Below, in pieces: positions 51,545 through 60,134 of a stretch of DNA of 64,000 nt. Numbering within the stretch: the stretch's first letter is position 1; each line of letters opens with the position of its first letter. Made by a program: the position numbers and the translations under genes. The DNA comes from Paenibacillus sp. JDR-2 (GTDB lineage: Bacteria > Bacillota > Bacilli > Paenibacillales > Paenibacillaceae). Below the pieces are notes generated by a model that saw only the letters and a program-made list of their open reading frames with translations, did no database searches and was not told where the DNA came from. The stretch is taken from the NCBI RefSeq assembly GCF_000023585.1, contig NC_012914.1, forward strand, positions 4,432,001 to 4,496,000, written 5' to 3'.

Positions 51545-51997
51545 TCACGAAGTAAAGGGGCTTTTTTGGACATGCGCCGTTAATCCCCGGACCATGCGCT
51601 CTCTCGTCTCACGGAGCCGCAATTCCGCTCCATGAGGAGTTGCCGGCTCGCTCCAGGAGAAGCCGTCCCCCTTGTATCTTGGAATCAGATGCATATGATA
51701 ATGCGTCAGATCGTTAAAGAGACCGCCGTTCTGGCAAATACTAATCCCGTCCGGACAAAAGATTTTCTTTAGTACAATGGACAGCTTCTGAGAAGCAGCC
51801 ATAATCGCTTGAGCCGTTTCCGAATCGAGCTCTTCTACATCGAGGTAATGCTGCTTAGGCAAAATCAAGAGATGCCCTTCGTTAAACGGAACAATGTCCA
51901 GCACGCAGGTCAAATACTCATTTTCATAAACGATATTTAGATCCGGTTCCATTCCGCTGGCAATGCGGCAGCCAAGACAATTCATAAGGCTAGACAT
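51545..51997 (-). CDS. HIT family nucleotide hydrolase/transferase
   Basis: This 150-residue protein has the histidine triad HYHMHLIPR (about 100-108), the upstream FNEGHLLILPKQHYLDV block and a zinc-like CLGCRI near the N terminus. HIT proteins act on nucleotide phosphoramidates or dinucleotide polyphosphates. The gene start overlaps the NUDIX gene by eight bases, so two nucleotide-cleaning enzymes are co-expressed. Confidence 0.92.
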   Translation of the reverse strand: MSSLMNCLGCRIASGMEPDLNIVYENEYLTCVLDIVPFNEGHLLILPKQHYLDVEELDSETAQAIMAASQKLSIVLKKIFCPDGISICQNGGLFNDLTHYHMHLIPRYKGDGFSWSEPATPHGAELRLRETRERMVRGLTAHVQKSPFTS

Positions 51998-52472
51998 TCC
52001 TTTCCAGTTTAATAACGAAGTCGGGTTTCGTAACGTAATCCATATAAGTAACCGTACCGTTAAAATCCAAGTAAGCCTGATACCTTGTCCGAATCGCCAG
52101 GGAATGGATCAAGTCAAGCACCCTCTCCTTCCGGACCCAGCATACCTCCGAGGTTTCTTCGGAAGTTTGCAAGGAACCGCCTACCGGGCGGCATACAAAA
52201 TCCAGCATCAGCTTGGTTGGCACATCGGTTACCCCATCATGCCATTTGTACATGCAAGTATTCGAGTATACGCCGATCAATTGCGAGACAACGCATGCAA
52301 TCCCGCTCTCTTCCTCGATTTCACGAATAAGAGCATCATTTAAATTCTCCCCGACTTCCACCTGCCCGCCCGGGAACACCCATCCGTCATGCTGGGTTTT
52401 CACAAGCAGGACATCGCCTCGATCATTCTCCACAATACCGCCAACAGCCAAAATATGAGTAGGCATCGTCAT
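51990..52472 (-). CDS. NUDIX hydrolase
   Basis: This 160-residue protein has a full NUDIX box, GQVEVGENLNDALIREIEEE followed by SGI (about 35-57), with all four catalytic glutamates of the GX5EX7REUXEEXGU pattern. The remainder carries substrate-loop sequence not assignable to a subgroup. The substrate is unknown; the overlap with a HIT gene suggests nucleotide housekeeping. Confidence 0.92.
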   Translation of the reverse strand: MTMPTHILAVGGIVENDRGDVLLVKTQHDGWVFPGGQVEVGENLNDALIREIEEESGIACVVSQLIGVYSNTCMYKWHDGVTDVPTKLMLDFVCRPVGGSLQTSEETSEVCWVRKERVLDLIHSLAIRTRYQAYLDFNGTVTYMDYVTKPDFVIKLERNV

Positions 52473-52487
52473 AAGTTTTCCCTCCCC

Positions 52488-53195
52488 TCAGCTTGTACGA
52501 CGAACGATATAAGTCAGCCAATTCCCCCGGTATTCGATAGACTTCCCGTATTTGATTTCTTGAACGGCCTGGGGAATCACTCTCTCCAACACAATCTCCC
52601 AACCGCTATAACATTCTCTCAAGAGATGAAAAGCTTCGTCTGTCGACAGGTTTAATTCTATTAATCCTTCCGACACTACGCCGGTACTATAATCCAGCTC
52701 CTCAGTCTGAGTGCTCATTAAGATTGCATGAATCCCTCGGGATCTTGTCCCTTCTATCATTCGGGCAACAACCCTACGAAAAGCATCTGCGGAGGACACG
52801 TGCTCAAGGGAAGAGCAAGCAATGATATAGTCATAGGATTCCGCCGGAATCTGGAAATGCTCGATATCCGCAACTACGGCTTCAAGATGATTTATAACAT
52901 CGTATTTTTCCGCATTCTCCTGTAAAATCGCGACAGCAGAAGGGAGGAGATCGACAGCTGTCACCTTTCCGTTATTCGCTTTGATCGCTTGAGCAATGGG
53001 AATGGCATTTCGCCCAACACCGCTGCCAAGATCCAAAACACGCATCTGATACGGATCCAGCAATGCGAAAGTATCCATAATGGCTTTTACAGGTTTAGCA
53101 ATCCAAGTTCCGGGAGCAAACAACTCATGTTCCGCATAAAACTTCTCATGGTACTTCATTTCTTCGGTTCTTGCCCGGTGAAATCTCGATTCCAA
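52488..53195 (-). CDS. Class I SAM-dependent methyltransferase
   Basis: This 235-residue protein has motif I VLDLGSGVGRNAIPIA (about 54-69), the acidic motif VTAVDLLPSAV and the post-motif IIACSSLEHV. The start is probably TTG, with an AAAGAGG site at long spacing; the ATG 12 codons in has a weaker site. The SAM-binding fold is clear, the substrate is not. It precedes the NUDIX-HIT pair in the same direction by 15 bases, so the three may be co-transcribed. Confidence 0.88.
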   Translation of the reverse strand: MESRFHRARTEEMKYHEKFYAEHELFAPGTWIAKPVKAIMDTFALLDPYQMRVLDLGSGVGRNAIPIAQAIKANNGKVTAVDLLPSAVAILQENAEKYDVINHLEAVVADIEHFQIPAESYDYIIACSSLEHVSSADAFRRVVARMIEGTRSRGIHAILMSTQTEELDYSTGVVSEGLIELNLSTDEAFHLLRECYSGWEIVLERVIPQAVQEIKYGKSIEYRGNWLTYIVRRTS

Positions 53196-53315
53196 GATAG
53201 CTTCGCCTCTTTCTACCTATTAATCTCTTCATTCTCCCTATATTTCCCATATAAAGCAACTCATTTCTGACTGACGCCACACTCATCTCATCTATTTCCC
53301 TGCGCTGGCGGAACC

Positions 53316-53347
53316 AAAAAAAAGGGATAGCCGCGGCTACCCCTTTT
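53316..53347 (-). terminator. Terminator after the oxidase gene
   Basis: A near-palindromic stem AAAGGGATAGCCGCGGCTACC with CCTTT closing it (one mismatch), followed on the minus strand by eight T's. Confidence 0.88.
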
Positions 53348-53363
53348 CATTCAAATAAATTTA

Positions 53364-54626
53364 TTACGCCATAACATACTCATTTATGAAATCATTCCTG
53401 AATTTCCCGTCCGGGTCGCATTCCAGCATCAATTCACGGAATTCCGGCAGCTTCTCAAACAGGGATTGGACTCGCTCCGCCGGCATCGTAAATACCTTGC
53501 CCCAATGCGGTCTTGCGTTATACTTCTCCAGCTTGGATTCGATAAGCGGCAGCACCTGCTTCACCGCTTCCCAGTCCGGTTTCCAGGTAAAATGGAAGCC
53601 AACGGTGTCCTGCTGATAGCTTGGGCTTAACCACAGCTCATCCGCAGCAACGGTACGAATCTCGGAAATAAACAACAGCGGGGCGATCTGCTCGCCAAGC
53701 TCCCTGATTGAACTAATCGCTTCGTAGGCATGCTCGCGGGCCACAAAATATTCCGTTTGCAGCTCTTCGCCGGCACTAGGGGTGAAATCCATGCGGAAAT
53801 GCGGCAGACGTTCATGCCATGGACCCGGCACTCCAAACTGCTCGCTGCAATTTTCCGCAGTTTGCTCCGGTACCGGATGGCGCTTCGCTTCCGCGAGGCT
53901 GGCTCCGTAAAATTCCGCTAGCACATCCCCTGCCGAGCCCTCGTGAACCAATCTCTTTTGCCAGACTTGATTAATGGCAGAACCCTTCCAATCCGTAAAG
54001 AGACTGACGCTGTAAGCGCTGGAGTAAATGGCATCGAAGTTATTCTCGAGTTGCGCCAGCGGGAGAAGATCATAGATATATTGACTAATCTCAAAGGATG
54101 GCTGAATGTCCAGCGTAATGGCTGTTACAACGCCTAAAGCCCCTAAGCCGACTACAGCTCCAATAAACTTTCCGTCCTCGTCATCCCGGGAGAATACGGT
54201 GATTGTTCCATCCGCTTTTACGATTTCAAGGGCATAAACAGCGGTTGCCAGATTGCCGTTCCGGTCACCGGAGCCATGAGTTGCCGTTGCAATAGCTCCC
54301 GCTATCGTAATATGCGGCAGCGACGCCAGATTATGAAGCGCGTAACCTTCCCGATGCAAATATTCGCCCAGATCTCCGTAACGAATGCCGCCTTCTACTT
54401 TTACGCGGTTGTTTACCTTATCCAATTCAAGTACACGATTCATCTTCTGAAGCGACACCAGGCTTGCATGCGAATCCGCGATCCCGTTAAAGGAATGTCT
54501 CGAGCCTAGCACTCTCAGCTTGCTGTTTCGAACAACAATCTCCTGCACTTGTTCCACATTCTCCGGATAGAGATATTCCAAGGCATTATACGTGTAATTG
54601 CCTGCCCAATTTTTCTCTTTTGCCAC
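53364..54626 (-). CDS. FAD-linked alditol/aldonolactone oxidase
   Basis: The GTG at 54624-54626, ten bases after GGAG, gives 420 residues, the size of Streptomyces alditol oxidase (418). An upstream extension would be translated through a terminator hairpin and is unlikely. The protein opens KNWAGNYTYNALEYLYP, as AldO does. The FAD-attaching histidine is likely His44 in LGSRHSFNG, with ASLPHITIAGAIATATHGSG as PP-binding loop. The C-terminal half matches the D-arabinono-lactone oxidase domain. Probable reaction: oxidation of xylitol, sorbitol or a related polyol with oxygen, giving hydrogen peroxide. Confidence 0.88.
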   Translation of the reverse strand: MAKEKNWAGNYTYNALEYLYPENVEQVQEIVVRNSKLRVLGSRHSFNGIADSHASLVSLQKMNRVLELDKVNNRVKVEGGIRYGDLGEYLHREGYALHNLASLPHITIAGAIATATHGSGDRNGNLATAVYALEIVKADGTITVFSRDDEDGKFIGAVVGLGALGVVTAITLDIQPSFEISQYIYDLLPLAQLENNFDAIYSSAYSVSLFTDWKGSAINQVWQKRLVHEGSAGDVLAEFYGASLAEAKRHPVPEQTAENCSEQFGVPGPWHERLPHFRMDFTPSAGEELQTEYFVAREHAYEAISSIRELGEQIAPLLFISEIRTVAADELWLSPSYQQDTVGFHFTWKPDWEAVKQVLPLIESKLEKYNARPHWGKVFTMPAERVQSLFEKLPEFRELMLECDPDGKFRNDFINEYVMA

Positions 54627-54707
54627 AACCTGCACTCTCCAGTCATTCAAGATGATAAAGCCTACCTTATAGTCATTAACCGCCCATTCTTCTTTTCCTG
54701 CCCCGGA

Positions 54708-54743
54708 AAAAAATAAAATAACCGGCCCCATCAAGGCCGGTTA
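54708..54743 (-). terminator. Terminator after the 121-residue hypothetical gene
   Basis: The stem TAACCGGCC (54719-54727 with 54735-54743) is followed on the minus strand by ATTTTATTTTTTT. Confidence 0.9.
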
Positions 54744-54748
54744 TATCT

Positions 54749-55114
54749 TTACAGCATAAACGCCTTCAATTCGCCGCGCACAAACACCGCTTCGAATTCG
54801 TCATCGTCCATCTGATTTATTTCATCGATACGCGCAATTAGCAGCTTTCCCGCTTCAAGGAGCTCCGGCCGATACTCAAAAACCCGTTCTATCTCTTCGG
54901 ATAACCTTGCCGCTGTCCACTCTGTTGGCGCTTCCGTCTCCGTCACTTGATCAATGGTCCATTCACGGCTCTGAAAGCTGAAGCTAAGCCTTGCGCTTAT
55001 ACACTCTTCTAAGCCCACAAGCTGTATGACCAGCATATTGTCCAGCATCTGCAAGCCCTGAGGTAATGCTTGATATTCAAAGCCCTTCTCTATTAACGAA
55101 GAAATACGGATCAA
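54749..55114 (-). CDS. Hypothetical small cytoplasmic protein
   Basis: This 121-residue acidic protein has no signal or membrane segment. The N-terminal part has beta-type segments (LQMLDNMLVIQLVGLEE, ARLSFSFQSREW), and the C-terminal half is helical and rich in Glu, Asp and Leu. I do not recognise a family. It starts with ATG behind a GGGGGAG stretch and has a good terminator, so it is a real monocistronic gene. Confidence 0.7.
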   Translation of the reverse strand: MIRISSLIEKGFEYQALPQGLQMLDNMLVIQLVGLEECISARLSFSFQSREWTIDQVTETEAPTEWTAARLSEEIERVFEYRPELLEAGKLLIARIDEINQMDDDEFEAVFVRGELKAFML

Positions 55115-55274
55115 TCCAATCGACTCCCCCCATAAAACTCGTCAATATGATACCAAATATTCGCGAAAAATCAACAAAATTCGTCAAATTCCCCAGGAAC
55201 CTTTTCTCAGCCATATTCGTCAGGTAATTGAAAGAATCATTCCCATTCTTTTTCCTATAATAAACGGAGGTAAT

Positions 55275-55697
55275 ATGTTCAAGAGCTTAACTCTCATAAT
55301 TGTGCTGTGCCTAATACTTACAGGATGTACGGAGACAACGGCAATTAAGAAGCCATATGATTCTACCTCTTTAACTTTCGAAAAACCTTTTTCCGGTCAA
55401 ATCTATACATACAATTACGATGCAGACTTCAGCTTTCAATCCATGAAGCCGAATCACAGCGATATAACCAGTGAGGAGGATCTGAATTTCCCGATAGGAA
55501 ACGTCAAGTTGATTACTCTGGACGCGGATAACGGTACCGCTGCATCCGGTATTACAGGCACTCATGACGTATATTTCGCGATCATTCCTATCAAAGATAA
55601 AGTAATTTACGTCCTCGAATACTCCAGCATGGATAAAAACCCTGAAACCAAGCAATTGTTCATGGAGATCTTGCATGGTGTTCGCTTCACCGGATAA
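55275..55697 (+). CDS. Hypothetical lipoprotein
   Basis: This 140-residue protein has a lipoprotein signal peptide ending LILTGC (Cys18). The mature part is rich in Thr, Ser, Asp and Tyr with strand-like stretches and no known domain. A perfect TATAAT at 55256-55261 lies just upstream but without a clear -35, and the GGAGG site is six to seven bases before ATG. Three copies of TCGTCA occur in the 160-base upstream gap. Confidence 0.75.
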   Translation: MFKSLTLIIVLCLILTGCTETTAIKKPYDSTSLTFEKPFSGQIYTYNYDADFSFQSMKPNHSDITSEEDLNFPIGNVKLITLDADNGTAASGITGTHDVYFAIIPIKDKVIYVLEYSSMDKNPETKQLFMEILHGVRFTG

Positions 55698-55739
55698 CAC
55701 AAAATAAGCTGCCTCTATTCATTAGAGACAGCCTCTTGT

Positions 55740-56579
55740 TTACTCCGCGCAATACATAAACCCTATAGCCCCGGGACCGGTATGAGTCGTAATAACCGGT
55801 GTTGCCGGACGAATACGGACTGGCGTTGCCGTGATCCGGCTAATCTCTTCGCGAAGCCGCTCGGCTAAGGATAGATTATCGGCATGAGAGATTCCGATCT
55901 CGGTTATCTCTTTGCCTTCGGTATCGCTCTTGAATCGTTCCATTAAGCTCTTAATAATCTGGGATGAAGTCCGGACCTTGGTAATCGGCGTATACACGCC
56001 TTCCTGCAGCATCGCGATCGGCTTAATGCTGAGCACCGAGCTGATCCAGCCCTTTGCTTTGCCGATACGGCCTCCCTTTACGAGATTTTCCAATGTGTCC
56101 ACGACAACTAATAATGAAGTATTTTCTAACATGCTTTTTAATCTCGTCTTGATTTGCTGGACCGTGTGTCCTTCTCTAGCAAGCTTAGCCGCTTCAATGA
56201 CTTGAAACCCAAGCGCTTGGGAGATCATTTGAGAGTCAATAACGATCACCTTGCTGTCGGACATCTCGGCAGCGGCGCTAGCCGACGCAAAGGTACCGCT
56301 TAGACCGCTTGTCATATGAATGGAAATAATGGTGTCGCCATTCTTGCCGAACCTATCGTACGTATCGAGAAATACGCCAACGGCGGGCTGCGAGGTTTTC
56401 GGGAGCTCGGAGGCCATTTTCATTTTTCGAATAAAATCAAGCGGAAAAATCGTTACGTTATCTTCGTACGTCTCCCCGTCAACATACACCGACAGAGGAA
56501 TGACCTCCACTTCATGCTGGTCGAGCAGTTCCTTAGGTAAATCCGTTGTGGAATCGGTAACAATCCTGATGCCGGGCAT
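55740..56579 (-). CDS. DegV family fatty-acid-binding protein
   Basis: The ATG at 56577-56579 behind AGGAGG gives 279 residues. Family marks are RIVTDSTTDLPKELL at the N terminus, VIPLSVYVDGETYEDN, KTSQPAVGVF with the conserved Thr/Ser of the lipid pocket, HMTSGLSGTFASA, and the C-terminal THTGPGAIGFMY. DegV/FakB proteins bind a fatty acid for phosphorylation by FakA; no fakA is adjacent. A 37-base palindrome lies between the promoter region and the ribosome-binding site. Confidence 0.92.
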   Translation of the reverse strand: MPGIRIVTDSTTDLPKELLDQHEVEVIPLSVYVDGETYEDNVTIFPLDFIRKMKMASELPKTSQPAVGVFLDTYDRFGKNGDTIISIHMTSGLSGTFASASAAAEMSDSKVIVIDSQMISQALGFQVIEAAKLAREGHTVQQIKTRLKSMLENTSLLVVVDTLENLVKGGRIGKAKGWISSVLSIKPIAMLQEGVYTPITKVRTSSQIIKSLMERFKSDTEGKEITEIGISHADNLSLAERLREEISRITATPVRIRPATPVITTHTGPGAIGFMYCAE

Positions 56580-56601
56580 AAAAAGCCTCCTAAAATGAAT
56601 T

Positions 56602-56638
56602 ATCATCACAATGACCGTAGCTCGGTCATCGTGATCAT
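56602..56638. promoter_or_regulatory. 37-base palindrome upstream of degV
   Basis: The 16-base arms 56602-56617 and 56623-56638 match at 14 of 16 positions around a 5-base centre TAGCT. It ends about 20 bases before the degV ribosome-binding site. It could be an operator for a dimeric repressor (TetR-like size) or an RNA hairpin in the 5' leader; no T-run follows, so it is not a simple terminator. Confidence 0.75.
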
Positions 56639-56740
56639 TCATACCTCGTAAGCATACGCTTATTAAAAGCCAAACTTGTGAACAATACGTAAAGCTATGA
56701 AAATGGTTTCACAATTTTTAATGGAATATAAAGGTAATAA

Positions 56741-56772
56741 TAAACAACCCGGCTACATCCGCCGGGTTGTTT
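56741..56772 (-). terminator. Terminator after the glycanase gene
   Basis: A perfect 12-bp stem AAACAACCCGGC (56742-56753 with 56761-56772) with a 7-base loop. The T-run behind it is broken (TTATTATT). Confidence 0.75.
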
Positions 56773-56789
56773 ATTTTCCTGCCTATGAA

Positions 56790-59700
56790 TCACCAGTTAT
56801 TGCCTGAACCCGTTACCGTAAAGCTGCTTGACGTATTGGAAAACTTGCCGGATGGCGCGCCGTTTACCGTATTATTGTTAAAGACGGAGCTGCCGGTTGC
56901 GGTTCCCCGGATGTACACCCCGTAAGTTCCTGAATTGGTAATCGTGTTCGAAGCATACGTAACCGAAATGCTTGGAGCCGGTTCTTCAATAAAAATACCG
57001 CTGTAGATACTATCCTGAATGGCATTTCCGGATACAGCAACCGTCAGGTTCTGGGCTTTGCCCGCATTATTCAGCCAATATGCCCAAATCGCACCGATTT
57101 GATAGCCGTAATCTTTATGATAGGAACCCGTCCGAATCAGTACGTTATCTTGTACAGTCAGCGTTCCTGTCATCGAAGGAGGATTAAAGTTTGTTCCAAA
57201 CGAAATACCCGAACCGTTAACCACCGTATCGGTCAGCAGATTGCCGATCACCTTGTTGTCTTTACCGCCATAAATGGCAATGTTGTTCGCGAGAGTAGGA
57301 ATTTGAACCGTATTGTAGCTGAACGTGTTGTTCGTATCCAGATAAGTATCCGACCACATCGCCAGACCGTCGTCACCGCTGTTGCGGACCGAGTTGTTCG
57401 TCACCGTTGAATTGGATGTACCGTAATGAAGATTCAATCCGTCCGCCCATACGTCACGGATTCTGGAATTCGAGATCGTTGCGTTATTCGTCTGGTTGGT
57501 CAGCCAGAAGCCTACCTTCGCATGCTCGATCCACAGGTTCGTCAGAGCGGAATTCGTTCCGTTGCCTTCTACGCCGGATACGCCGTTGTAATCATCGCGG
57601 ATGATATCGTTCGCGCTGATTTTGAAGTCGGAGACCGTAACGTTGCCTCCGCGCAGATACAGTCCCGCATAGTTGCCGGACAGAGTCGAATACCAGATGC
57701 CCGCGCCTTTCATCGAGACGCCGCTGTCGAGATACAGCCTGGTGCCGCTGCCGTCATAACCTGCGCCTTTATTCCCGTTATTCAAGGTAAACGTACCGGA
57801 TGGAATCCATACGCCTTTATAGGTCCCGCCGGAATTTTTTACCGCATTGATGGCATTGTTGATGGCTGTTGTATCATCCGCGCCGTCATTGGCTACGGCG
57901 CCGTAACTGGTGATGGATACATAATTGGATGGCATCGTTAGAGCAGCCGGAATGGCTTCCGTTTCGATCAGGTCGATTGTCACATTTGCCGTTGAGCTGA
58001 AGTTCAGGTTCGATGCATTCCTCTGCAGCTTGATAACCGTACCTGCCGGGTACTCCTGATTCAGCACAACCGATACTTCGTCATACAGATGATGCGGAGT
58101 TGTTGGCGTGGCGTTTGGATTATTCGACCAGCGGATCTCCCCGCCCTCCGTTCCCCAAGCCCCGTAGTTCCAGCTGTATTTGGATGTCAGATTGATATCT
58201 TTAAACAACGTGCCTCCAATGTACATGCTGATAGCCGAATCAATGCCTGTTCCTGCCGCGTTATCCGGAATGGAGTAACGGATCGTTACGCCTTTTGCAG
58301 CCTTCGCCAATGTGAATTGCACGTACTGGCCAGCCGCCGCAAGCTGTACGGCTTTCCGGCCGGAAGCTTCCGAGGCAAGATTGCCAAAGGTCGTATTTGG
58401 CCCTACAACCGTTCCCGTATAGGTCAACGATTCAGCCTCATATGTGTCATAAGGCATCGTTGCCCCATAGGTTCCGGATGGCGGAGGAGTTACCGGAGGG
58501 GTCTCTACAATCGCTACATCGATTTTGTCGATATTCACATTGCCGGTGTCGGTTGTATCGTACCTGTACATGATGGTGTTGTTGCCGGCATTTAAGGTTA
58601 CCGTATCGGCTTTTGTGCTCCAAGTATCCCAGTTTGCGGTTGCCTGAAGAGAAGTTTGCAACGATTTAGTTCCGTTCGTATAGAGACTAAGCGTTTGCGC
58701 TGCCGTGGAACCGTTTGCATATTTTAACGTAACCGTATAGCTGCCTGCCGCTGCCACGTTTACATTGAAAATTGCCGAGGCATTGCCTTTATTGGTATCA
58801 ATAAATCCTCCTACAAAGCCGGTTCCGCTGTAATCCGCGTGATCCGTTGCAACGGAAGCACCGCCGGACAATACGGCAGCCTCCGCTTCATAGGTTCCCG
58901 CTGGAGAAGTAGGTGGAGTTACGGTACCTCCGCTTCCATACACCTCTAGCTCAGAAACCTGCCCGCCTGTAGAACCGGAGTTAGCGGTAAAGTTTACTCG
59001 GATATATCTGGCTGACGTTGCTGTAAAAGATAGCGTAACCGTATTGCCGGAAGACGGGTTAAACGTGTACGTATTGGAAGCTGCCGCGGTATTAAAGGTA
59101 TTATTATCGGCGCTTGCCGCGACGGATAAAGTCTGTGTTCTCGTTCCCCAGGAAGCCGGAAGCTTGAGGACAACGGAGTTTACGCTTTGCGCGCTTCCGA
59201 GGTCTACTGTCAGGATGTTTGAATACGAGTTAGCTGCACCTTCGTAATAAGTGGAGATGTTTCCGTCCACGGCATTGGTTGCAGCGAACCCGGCGTAATT
59301 ATTGTTCGATGCGATCGGCTTGTTCAAGGCCAAGTTCGTTCCGGATGGCGTTGTTCCAGTGGACGTATCGCTGACGACGATGTTGTCCAGATTCACATTG
59401 CCGGAATCCGTAGCATCGAATTTATATGTGATTGCGTTGCTGCCCGAATTCAAGGACACGGTTTCGGTTTGAGTGGACCAACTGTTCCAGTCCGGCGTTG
59501 CCGAAAGCGAGATTTGTTTCAGCTTTGCACCATTGACGTACAAGCTTAATGTTTTCGCCGAGCCTGTTCCGTTAGAATATCTTAGCGCTGTTGTGTAGCT
59601 GCCTGCGGTGCTGGCACTTACTGCAAAGGCTGTGGCTGCATTGCCTTTATTCGCATCCGTATATCCTCCCGCAAAACCGGAGCCGGAATAGCCTGTATGG

Positions 59701-59858
59701 TCGGTCGCAACAACCACGCCGCCGGATCGGGCTGCCGATTCAGCTTCATAGGTTGCGGATGCTGCGGATACAATCGCGGAGTAAGGCAATTGAAGAACCA
59801 ATAAAGCCAGAGTGAGTACATAAATGAAGAGCCTGCTGCTTCTTGTCTTTCTGGGCAT
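56790..59858 (-). CDS. Secreted multidomain glycanase, probably GH87 alpha-1,3-glucanase/mycodextranase
   Basis: The protein has 1022 residues. Order: signal peptide (1-32, cut near VSAAS); a CBM35-like domain (about 35-168); an F5/8-type discoidin (CBM32-like) domain (about 178-310); a second CBM35-like domain (about 322-455) very similar to the first; a further beta-sandwich region starting YDTYEAESLTYTG (about 465-655); and a parallel beta-helix (about 660-1022). The helix holds VWADGLNLHYG and NSGDDGLAMWSD, whose clustered aspartates resemble GH87 catalytic residues. GH87 enzymes of Paenibacillus attack fungal alpha-1,3-glucan or nigeran. It is monocistronic, with a structured leader. Confidence 0.72.
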   Translation of the reverse strand: MPRKTRSSRLFIYVLTLALLVLQLPYSAIVSAASATYEAESAARSGGVVVATDHTGYSGSGFAGGYTDANKGNAATAFAVSASTAGSYTTALRYSNGTGSAKTLSLYVNGAKLKQISLSATPDWNSWSTQTETVSLNSGSNAITYKFDATDSGNVNLDNIVVSDTSTGTTPSGTNLALNKPIASNNNYAGFAATNAVDGNISTYYEGAANSYSNILTVDLGSAQSVNSVVLKLPASWGTRTQTLSVAASADNNTFNTAAASNTYTFNPSSGNTVTLSFTATSARYIRVNFTANSGSTGGQVSELEVYGSGGTVTPPTSPAGTYEAEAAVLSGGASVATDHADYSGTGFVGGFIDTNKGNASAIFNVNVAAAGSYTVTLKYANGSTAAQTLSLYTNGTKSLQTSLQATANWDTWSTKADTVTLNAGNNTIMYRYDTTDTGNVNIDKIDVAIVETPPVTPPPSGTYGATMPYDTYEAESLTYTGTVVGPNTTFGNLASEASGRKAVQLAAAGQYVQFTLAKAAKGVTIRYSIPDNAAGTGIDSAISMYIGGTLFKDINLTSKYSWNYGAWGTEGGEIRWSNNPNATPTTPHHLYDEVSVVLNQEYPAGTVIKLQRNASNLNFSSTANVTIDLIETEAIPAALTMPSNYVSITSYGAVANDGADDTTAINNAINAVKNSGGTYKGVWIPSGTFTLNNGNKGAGYDGSGTRLYLDSGVSMKGAGIWYSTLSGNYAGLYLRGGNVTVSDFKISANDIIRDDYNGVSGVEGNGTNSALTNLWIEHAKVGFWLTNQTNNATISNSRIRDVWADGLNLHYGTSNSTVTNNSVRNSGDDGLAMWSDTYLDTNNTFSYNTVQIPTLANNIAIYGGKDNKVIGNLLTDTVVNGSGISFGTNFNPPSMTGTLTVQDNVLIRTGSYHKDYGYQIGAIWAYWLNNAGKAQNLTVAVSGNAIQDSIYSGIFIEEPAPSISVTYASNTITNSGTYGVYIRGTATGSSVFNNNTVNGAPSGKFSNTSSSFTVTGSGNNW

Positions 59859-60010
59859 GAGAATACCTCCAATAGTTTAGGGTTTGAACCGTTAACGAAC
59901 GCTTCCTCCTCCCTTGTAGGCTGACTCCATAAGCCATTGTAGAAATCTCCCCCGGTCCCGGGCTACCACGCCAGTGACTTCTAGGGCAAAAATTGTGACC
60001 TGGGGAAAAG

Positions 60011-60053
60011 AAAATACCATCTATACGCCAATTCTGCGTGTAGATGGTATTTT
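60011..60053 (-). promoter_or_regulatory. 5'-terminal hairpin in the glycanase leader
   Basis: Arms of 18 bases (60011-60028 and 60036-60053) with one mismatch and a 7-base loop lie just downstream of a plausible promoter, so the mRNA should start almost at this hairpin. A TTTTCTTTT run follows, so it could be an attenuator, or a 5' stabiliser of the long secreted-enzyme mRNA. The 150 bases between it and the start codon hold GC-rich short pairings and two purine-rich stretches. Confidence 0.75.
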
Positions 60054-60058
60054 GGTTT

Positions 60059-60087
60059 TGTATAAGGATATCGCTATTCAACAGCAA
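60059..60087 (-). promoter_or_regulatory. Probable promoter of the glycanase gene
   Basis: On the minus strand TTGCTG (60082-60087), 17 bases, TATACA (60059-60064). It gives a leader of about 190 bases before the ATG at 59856-59858. Confidence 0.55.
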
Positions 60088-60134
60088 CCCTGACAACCGT
60101 CCTCCAGGTTCCGGGTGGAAGGTGGCATTCTCTG

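Noticed and set aside
59859..60010. Possible cyclic-di-AMP, cobalamin or ZTP riboswitch in the glycanase leader
   Set aside because: Only short resemblances (GC-rich pairs, a GTCACTGG stretch) are seen; none of the consensus blocks is complete.
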